A stretch of 64,000 nt of DNA from Agapetus fuscipes (taxonomy: Eukaryota; Arthropoda; Insecta; Trichoptera; Glossosomatidae). The stretch lies in the NCBI GenBank assembly GCA_951799405.1, contig OX637353.1, forward strand, positions 3,906,001-3,970,000, read 5' to 3'. The notes beneath the pieces are model-generated. The model saw only the letters and a list, made by a program, of their open reading frames with translations, had not been told where the DNA came from and searched no databases. The translations under genes were made by a program, and so were the position numbers. This document shows, in pieces, positions 57,277 to 64,000 of this stretch; positions within the stretch are counted from its first letter, which is position 1, and every line of letters starts with the position of its first letter.

Positions 57277-57991
57277 CATAACTTGTGAATATACAAGAGA
57301 AATAAATTCATTTATGAATATTATAATGCGGCAAATACGCTATGGTCCAACTAGTTGACAATTGCTACTGGTATATCATTGAGCTACTTTCATTTTTAGT
57401 TCATGGTACCTACTTCTAGGCCCTTTCATGACAATAGGTCATCCCAAAAGCGCTTGCTCATACGAGGTGGGTCTTCCGCTTTCAGAATTTCTGTTGCGTA
57501 GGTCATCTAGGGCGCTGTTCTATAAAATTTGACCTTTTGCCTTCTAGGAAACTCCATATGACTGATCGAGGTGTAGTTTAGGAGCTACTCGTTTGCTACT
57601 TCGTTTCAGGTTGTGGTTCTACATCTGTGGTCGCCATATTAGCCATTGAGTGAGATGATTCCCCATGTTTCGGCTTCGGTTTCGACACATCAAAGGGATC
57701 AGTCTGTACGATGAGGTCCGCACATGAATTGACATTTACAAAATTGTGACGTCACATGACCGATTTGCAACGGAAAATGCAAACAAATACTTAGATTTTT
57801 TTTCTAAGAATCGTAGCCCCATACAAGTGTGACGTTTGTACATCGAGAAAAAAGCTTAATTCAAAATTTTGCCATTGTGCAAGCGCATATACGAATCAGG
57901 GACTCATAAAAATATTTTTTTAGACTTTATACAGCTATTGCTTGTTAAAATTACACCTTGGACTGCAGATAAACCGTTTACATTCAAACGG

Positions 57992-58103
57992 CGTTATTCA
58001 CACACAGCAAATCTACGGCTTAGCCGCCATCTAATGTGAATTTTCCATAGAAAAAAACCATTATCCATGGATCAACTATGGATAAAATGTTTTGTGAATA
58101 GCA
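57992..58103. mobile_element. Short MITE, GTTATTCAC termini, copy 2
   Basis: Inverse-orientation copy of the element at 3707-3820. Left end CGTTATTCACACACAGCAAA, interior GTGAATTTTCCATAGAAAAA and CCATGGATCAACTATGGAT, right end TTTTGTGAATAGC. The two copies agree over their whole length with scattered changes. Confidence 0.75.
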
Positions 58104-59030
58104 TAGATTTCTTTTTTATAAAACAACACACACAAACCCCGGTTACAGAGTGTTAAGCTTTATGTACCAGATGCTCCGACCGTAGAAGACGGCATGATCT
58201 TTTTCATGTACGCTATCCCGTACCCATGTCATGGCACAACATGACTTCACTCAGAGTGTAACTCTAATAAACTCCGCTGACATAGATATACTCTTCATTA
58301 ATTTAGAATATTTTCAAGATCTAGTTAAAGAACTCCTCCCAGCTTGTTAATGACTGTGTGAGGGTGCACTGTTATGAGGGAACCTGCTGTCCGCAAAAAA
58401 GGTTCTAATTACTGCTTTCTATTTCAAAGTTGACAAATAACTTAAAATAAATACCCTTTATCGTTTTTTTTGACTGAAGACAGATTTCTGCAGTGTCTCA
58501 GTCTTGAAGTCTGAGTAGCCTTGGCAAGTAATTTTTTGATTGCTCTACTTGACCATTTGATAACCAAGCCATTGTATACTTTCACACATGATACGTGCGA
58601 ATATAGCTGCAAATAGCGCCGATTTCACGGGTCATGACCGGTAAAGTAATGGAAATAGATGTCTGTATAAGGCCTGAAAATTTAGACCAAGTTATTGGAG
58701 CAAGTTTTCCAAACGTGGAACAAACTCATTAATATACACTCGGGCAACTTGTATGGCTCGGAGAGCGTATATGAGTTCTCAGAATAATTTATTCATAAAA
58801 ATAATGTGTACGAGAACTTTCTGTCTCAATATTGAATGGATAGGTAAACAAACAAGTGAGAGACTCCAATCTTTTGGATGTAGGTACCTATTCAAATTTG
58901 GGTTGTGGCTACATGTTGTTTTAAGCATGTAACGTAGGCTAAGTTAGACGCAAGACGCTTAAAGCAACATTAATTAAAAACTCTTATTTGTAAAAATATC
59001 TCAGATATATCAATTAATTGATCCTTGGAT

Positions 59031-59255
59031 GTATTTTGACAATTATATTAATTTTCGGATATTTAACGACCCATTCGGTGAGAACTTACATTATTCTCTA
59101 CGTTTCAGTTCGTCTCAGTTCATCCTCAGTTGCCGTACAGATAGGATGTTCTCCTGAAGACGTCGGCTACGTCGCTGACAAAACGTAGAGAATAATGTAA
59201 GTTCTCACCGAACGGTTCGTTAAATATCCGAAAATTAATATAATTATCAAAATGT
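59031..59255 (+). mobile_element. Foldback with 75-bp arms and hammerhead-like motif
   Basis: The left arm (59031-59105) and right arm (59181-59255) mirror each other over about 75 bp with few mismatches (TTAATTTTCGGATATTTAAC; GAACTTACATTATTCTCTAC). The loop ends in CTGAAGA, C, GTCGGC, loop TACGTC, GCTGAC, AAAACG (59154-59185), where the stem pairs with one G-U. A direct repeat CCTTGGATGTATTTT occurs on both sides (59024-59038 and 59284-59298), possibly a target duplication of about 18 bp. A one-armed relative lies at 2199-2330. Confidence 0.8.
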
Positions 59256-60727
59256 CAAACGACCGTAATTCTAACTTAAACCTAACCTTGGATGTATTTT
59301 TGACATTTTTAATTATGTTTTTATTACTTTTTCAATAAATTTGTAGCTGCAGACAAAATAAACTATAATGAGCTGTGCCAATTTTCCTTTTTTTTCAACG
59401 AGGAAATATTAAATTGACTTGATTTTTAAATATTTTAAAGCTTAAATACACTATTTTCTTATCCCATCTAGGGATTTTCAAATTCAGCTTCGAGACTTTA
59501 TACCATATTTAAGGACATAGGACAAGAATATAAAGCGTGAAGTCACATACGGTAAAATTAAAACAATAACGGCCTTTTATTTTAAGTAAAAAATGATTTT
59601 TAATATAAAAGACTCACACGCAGTTTTGAATTAGAGCTATACAAATTAAACTTATACCAGTACACGAAAAGTTTTATTCAGTTAAGTTAAGTAAAGTTAT
59701 AAGATTATTGCAATTTACAGCTCACAATGTGCTAGGTCGTTTACATGAATGCCCGCCCAGCCTCACAATGTGGATGTTAAGTTATTTACTGTCGTAGATG
59801 TCACCATTCTGTATTCTGGCTGTGAGCCATGTACCTTCTACATTACAGTGGGACGCGCCGACGTTTAATTGACAAACGATGTCAATCAGACCACTATCTA
59901 ATAATGCTCCATAACTCACGGCTCCATCACAATGGAATGCTGAGGATACATCTCAGTACGCAGAGATCAACTATGTCTTCATCATCGTATGATTGTATGC
60001 GGCCCAGTGATGTGCAAGTGGTTCAGATAACTCCTTACAACAAATCATGTAAACAGTTTACTTACATCGAAAGAGTTTGTTGGTTATGAGTAGGTAAAGA
60101 AGCCAAACACAATCAAATAGATCAATAATATTGAAATAAAAATAAAACGAAATGGACGATCAGAGACTGAGAATATTTGAGTGCAAAGCGTGTGATCTTT
60201 TCGCGTGTACAAATTTAGATTTTTTGGTTAAAAAAGTTACTCACCCTCTACTGTGAATACTTTGAGAAATATCGTGAAACATAAAAATTAAAATCTGGCC
60301 TCAAAAAAATCTACTTTCAGAAATAAAACAAAACATATTTTTCATTTATTTTTAATGTATAGGTATTTTTTCCCGATCTCGCCGTCTTCTGAGAGTTTAA
60401 ATTATGTGAATTGCAGAATAAACTAAATAATTCAATATATTAATCATGTACAGGTACAAAATCGTTACAAATGTAAATTTGCTGAAATATTCTTTTAGAA
60501 TTCCGCTGTAACAAAAGGAGACAAGTGAAAAATCTGTAAATCAAAACACAAAAATCTGTGTAAATCAAAAAACAACCTTTCTCGGTCGGACAAAAAAATA
60601 TTATAAATTTCATCGTTGATAAAAGGGCTTGATTTATTGAACTACCGTTTGCGAAAGTTTCCCTTGCGTAGAAGATGAATAATAGAAGTTTTCTGCCGAA
60701 AATTGTGGGTGACGGCGGACGCATTAG

Positions 60728-60806
60728 TGCGGGGGCGTCAGGGGGTACTCTAGGGGGCGTTAGGAGAGTCAGGGAGGCGCTAGGAGAGCCAGGGGGGCGT
60801 TAGGAA
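60728..60806 (+). repeat. G-rich tandem repeat, about 20-bp units
   Basis: Three to four units like CGTTAGGAGAGTCAGGGAGG and CGCTAGGAGAGCCAGGGGGG, preceded by a diverged unit CGTCAGGGGGTACTCTAGGG. Multiple runs of four to six G on one strand could form G-quadruplex structure. It stands out sharply from AT-rich flanks. Confidence 0.8.
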
Positions 60807-61177
60807 ACATAATAAATGCCTTGAGGCTGTGGAGGAGGGGCGCTAAAATAAGGATGCCCCGAGATGCATATTTTATGCCGCACTTTTAAAAGTCAAAGTT
60901 AATATCTTTTATGGAGCGGAATCGGTTTCACTGACACACGTGGAGTTGGATGATTTTATTTATCCAACTCATAACAACTCTATTTAAAGCTTTAAAAACT
61001 ATAACATAAAGATCCTTTTTAAAGATTTTTTGAGTTAAACATCATGTTGAATATTATGTCTAATAAAGTCGCTTAAAGAAAATTTTCATTAAGTGTGCAC
61101 AATAGATCTAATTGACACGAAAACGTCCTGCATACAACATGTAACCATTCTTGAGGATTTGAATTCTAAATTGTGTG

Positions 61178-61490
61178 CGGTTGACAGCTCAGTTGGTAGA
61201 GTGCTTGCATTCTATGCCGTGAGCTCGGGTTCGAATCCCCCCGAGGGTATAAGAAATGATTTCCCGTTTCGGTGTTTATTTCAAACCTCAAATTAAAATA
61301 CTGGCAAGGTTTACTCAGCCTTCGCAATAAATGAGTACCAGACCCCTCGGGAGTTGGGAAACCCCCATTTAGCTGAAGTGGTTGGCGTATGGCCGCCCCC
61401 CTTACCTGTAAAAATAAATAGGTTCCACTCGCCACATGTGAAACCCTTCGGGGATGACGCAGTTACACTACATGTGTAGCTTAATTGCGT
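61178..61490 (+). mobile_element. SINE-B copy, full length
   Basis: The head reads CGGTTGACAGCTCAGTTGG and GGTTCGAATCCCCCCGAGGG, with an intact B-box. Body blocks TTCCCGTTTCGGTGTTTATT, CTGGCAAGGTTTACTCAGC and GAGTACCAGACCCCTCGGG follow. It ends with ACATGTGTAGCTTAATTGCG and a T-run. The sense frame 61093-61296 and the antisense frame 61166-61435 both lie in it and are not genes. Confidence 0.85.
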
Positions 61491-61834
61491 TTTTTTTTGC
61501 GTGAAATGATAAAAAGGACTCGAAGTACACTTCTAAGAGAGACAAGTACGTGAAAAAAATAATAGCAGCAAAAATTTAAATTCAAAACTGGGACACTGAC
61601 CTAGTGTAAAAGAAAAAGTAATTTATTTAAGAATCCAGTTTCATAAGAACCTTAAATACGGAGAGTTCTTTCTTTGTTCTTTGTCCATAAAAATAGCGTG
61701 AGAAATTCTCGAAGAAATGCGATAAGAATATTCAATACCACCCAATTTACGAGCTGTTTTCTTAGCTAGACTGTATGTTCGTATTATAAAAATACATGCA
61801 TTCTACAATATACATATGCCACCTAGCTTTACAA

Positions 61835-61945
61835 TAATCAGGTTTTTCTTGAGAACTGGCACTGTCTTTAGTCACGACCAAGCTTGCAGAGGACTCTTAA
61901 GGTATGATTCACAAAAAACAGAGCTCGCTTAATACATTATCCTAG
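61835..61945 (+). mobile_element. SINE-A related body fragment
   Basis: Blocks CTTGAGAACTGGCACTGTCT, CACGACCAAGCTTGCAGAGG and TCTTAAGGTATGATTCACAA parallel those at 16885-17040, and the first two parallel the body of SINE-A at 7018. The head and tail are missing. Confidence 0.45.
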
Positions 61946-62719
61946 TTTATACGATTGGAGTAGGAACTTTCTGAATTTTCCCAGGCGCTACCAAACAGGT
62001 TGACTGCGGTTATAGCACGAAAGTACAGCTAATAACAGATGAAATTTACACGAAAATTACAGCTAATAACAGATGCAGAAACAAAAGAAAACCATAATGA
62101 ATTAAATCATATTTTCTCTTCCTTTTTTGTCACGACTCTGTATTCTAGATTTTTATGAAAAGTTGTAAAAGCCTTACCATTTTTTAAAATTAGGCATATG
62201 GCTTGTCAAATTAGACTTGAAATATTTCAAGAAAAATGATAAATTTGTCGCATGTGATTTTTTATTTTGTATATCAAGCTACTCTTATACATTTATAAAG
62301 ACGAGACGTTTATATTTGTTATGCCAGCATCAAGATTTTACAAGTCTGCCAAATTGCTCTGTAAGAAATTGCTTATCCGGTGAACAAAAGCGTCTTCAAA
62401 ATATTTTTGCGTATCTTCCTTGAATTTGGCAGGCCCGCCACGTTTCGCGAGTTCTTAACCCGATGACTGGCAGAGACAAGATATCTCGTCAACAAAATTT
62501 ACGCACAACAGATAACTTGTAAGGCGAACTTGTCATTTGGATAAAGCGCACAACGCCCATGTAGGCGCTTTCTTATTTGTTGACACTGCACCGGTCTAAA
62601 AGATAGAAAACCAATTTTATTTTTATTTTGTTATATTTGTACAATTTATAGTTTTTTTACAGAAGTCTGTAAGAACTGACGGTTATATTCGTTTGAAATT
62701 AATTAATTTATTTTGTTAG

Positions 62720-62812
62720 TACATATGTAGTGGGTGTAAGCGTGTCAATTTGTATCCATGTGTTAAATATAAATCTGAAATGTTAATGTTTCTTTGCGAC
62801 TTAGATTGTTGA
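62720..62812 (+). mobile_element. TU 3' fragment, old
   Basis: ACATATGTAGTGGGTGTAAG, then CGTGTCAATTTGTATCC, AAATATAAATCTGAAATGTT and TTCTTTGCGACTTAGATTG follow the order of the last 100 bases of TU with many substitutions. Confidence 0.55.
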
Positions 62813-63729
62813 TAGATAAACAAAATAACACAATAACAAAATACATTACACCTCGAAATAATGATTTTAAATTAAAAACTCACAGTTCAATTTTAGTCTA
62901 CAACTTAATGAAACTATTTACAAATATCAGTTGAACCGTTGTGGAAGGACTTAAATTTATTGATGTGTTTGTAACTGTTTTATATCATATTATGCGTTTT
63001 GAGGGCAGATGAAAAAAAAACAATCTAAAATATGTTTTCCTTTCCAAATGCGCGCGTCGGATTCCTACAGTGGCGTAGCAGCAAGCGGCAGAGACGGTGT
63101 TAAGGGTTGAAGCGAGTTCGCCGAGATCTCTGGGCTTGCTTTGAGTCCTGGATTTGCCCGCCGCTAAGCCATCTTATCATCAGAGGAATCTTGGAAACGC
63201 AGATTGAGAGAATCTGAAAAATAAATAGAAAACTTGCGGATGCTGTGCGCCAGATAGAAAACAAAGTTTTGATTGGATTACTTAAGTGCTATGCAAAGAA
63301 AAAATAAATGCTTCAATGCTTCTATGTTAATCAATGTTAGTCGCAATGATTCTTCACTTTTGAAATAAACATTTAAATATGTACATATAGCTATAAGTAT
63401 GCAGGTTCTTGTTTATACATGCTGAAGGCGTGCTTGCAATGAACATCTGAAACATACAGAATATTAGCTATTCGAGTATTTTTTTTTTTCACGCAAATTT
63501 ATTAAGAAATTTCTAGTTTTTTTATATCCACTGTCAGTTAGAAACGATGTAGAGTAATTTGATTTTTATCATATGATTTTTTCGATAGATTAAAACAACG
63601 CCTTACCAGCTTTTCAGTGAGTTTAAAATAAACTTGAATAAGGTAATCTATTGTCAAGTATTATCCCCTAAGATGGCATTTTCTTCAAGTATTGTTTGTT
63701 TTAATATAAAATAATGTTCATTGATTTTG

Positions 63730-63930
63730 TTCCTTGACTTATACGTTTGCGTAAACCTATCTATTTTGTAAAAATTACACTTTTGCTGGAGTCACATCTG
63801 TTTCACGGAGTCACAAGAAAAGTCGGCAAGAATTGCAGGCTTTGAGGTTTTGAGTCTTATTTTGCATCTAAACAGGCATGACGTAAGTCAAATTTAAATC
63901 TCAATAATAATTTATCTGTAATAAAGATAT
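63730..63930 (+). mobile_element. TU solo copy, diverged but full-start
   Basis: Begins TTCCTTGACTTATACGTTTG, the standard TU 5' boundary, and contains AAGTCGGCAAGAATTGCAGG and GATTTAAATT-like 3' sequence. The middle is rearranged by deletions. It shows that even old copies keep the same start point. Confidence 0.7.
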
Positions 63931-64000
63931 TTTAAATTACACTTGAGTAATATTAATATCGTTGCTTTGTCAATAGCGCCGCAAAGGTTCGAGTGTCATT

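Larger units (their letters stand above)
54483..63728. other. Gene-free DNA between mapped repeats
   Basis: Outside the separately listed repeats nothing coding was recognised. Intervals without any call include 55000-55876, 56271-57121, 57277-57991, 58104-59030, 59310-60727, 61946-62719 and 62813-63729. The frame 59829-60089 (86 residues) and the antisense frame 60440-60724 have no recognisable domain. A GC-richer patch at 63045-63180 (ACAGTGGCGTAGCAGC) may be an unrecognised repeat. Confidence 0.55.

Noticed and set aside
61178..61250. tRNA gene candidate
   Set aside because: Head of a SINE-B copy; the same head and body occur at 48782 and 16398.
62440..62600. GACAAGATATCTCGTC-like words also near 36340 and 36870
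   Set aside because: Short shared words only; no boundaries or alignable body could be found.

Overview
The window looks like 64 kb of AT-rich, gene-poor DNA from an invertebrate animal genome, most likely an arthropod. No cellular gene could be supported. There are no operons, no dense coding and no CRISPR array. Nearly everything recognisable is a transposable element or a relic of one, and the sequence reads as intergenic or deep intronic DNA. The host assignment is inferred from repeat content (single-ORF RTE-like LINEs, a Penelope-like element, several tRNA-derived SINE-like families, many foldback elements) and is only moderately secure.

Coding content is retroelement-derived. Two related non-LTR retrotransposons have long uninterrupted frames. 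The minus-strand copy (CDS 20615-22738) is 5'-truncated and keeps only reverse transcriptase. The plus-strand copy (CDS 25574-28477, open from 25508) has an AP-type endonuclease followed by reverse transcriptase. Older LINE relics lie at 770-835, 4990-5360, 14136-14490, 15155-15600, 20065-20260, 39738-39838 and 45060-45185. A Penelope-like element (PLE) relic with a GIY-YIG endonuclease lies at 32395-33430 on the minus strand.

The commonest repeat is a unit of about 255 bp, called the tail unit (TU) here. It is the 3' end of the LINE, but it also occurs as about 15 solo or partial copies. Several solo copies begin at the same base (TTCCTTGACT), and one copy at 40726-40983 is bounded by a TAGC duplication. 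This suggests an independent short retroposon mobilised by the LINE. Three further SINE-like families with tRNA-like heads are named here SINE-A (5953, 7018, 16885, 61835), SINE-B (11200, 16398, 19533, 23353, 44430, 48782, 61178) and SINE-C (29078, 53449, perhaps 391).

The second theme is inverted-repeat DNA: foldbacks at 12661, 22791, 40614, 41251 and 59031, a 63-bp almost perfect palindrome at 55877, two copies of a short MITE (3707, 57992), a possible hAT-like 690-bp MITE (18576), and a diverged family of about 150-bp imperfect palindromes called Pal-150 here (at least ten copies). Several foldbacks share a hammerhead-ribozyme-like motif (CTGAWGA, one base, a short stem, then GAAACG or a near match) with the 3' region of the coding PLE. 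That points to one group of PLE-related inverted elements spread across the window.

Region by region: 1-13 kb is old SINE, TU and MITE debris; 13-25 kb holds LINE relics, the truncated LINE copy and a foldback; 25-29 kb the longer LINE; 29-36 kb TU and SINE copies and the PLE; 37-43 kb a minisatellite, Pal-150 copies and two strong foldbacks; 44-64 kb scattered SINE, TU and Pal-150 copies, the 55.9-kb palindrome and the 59-kb foldback.
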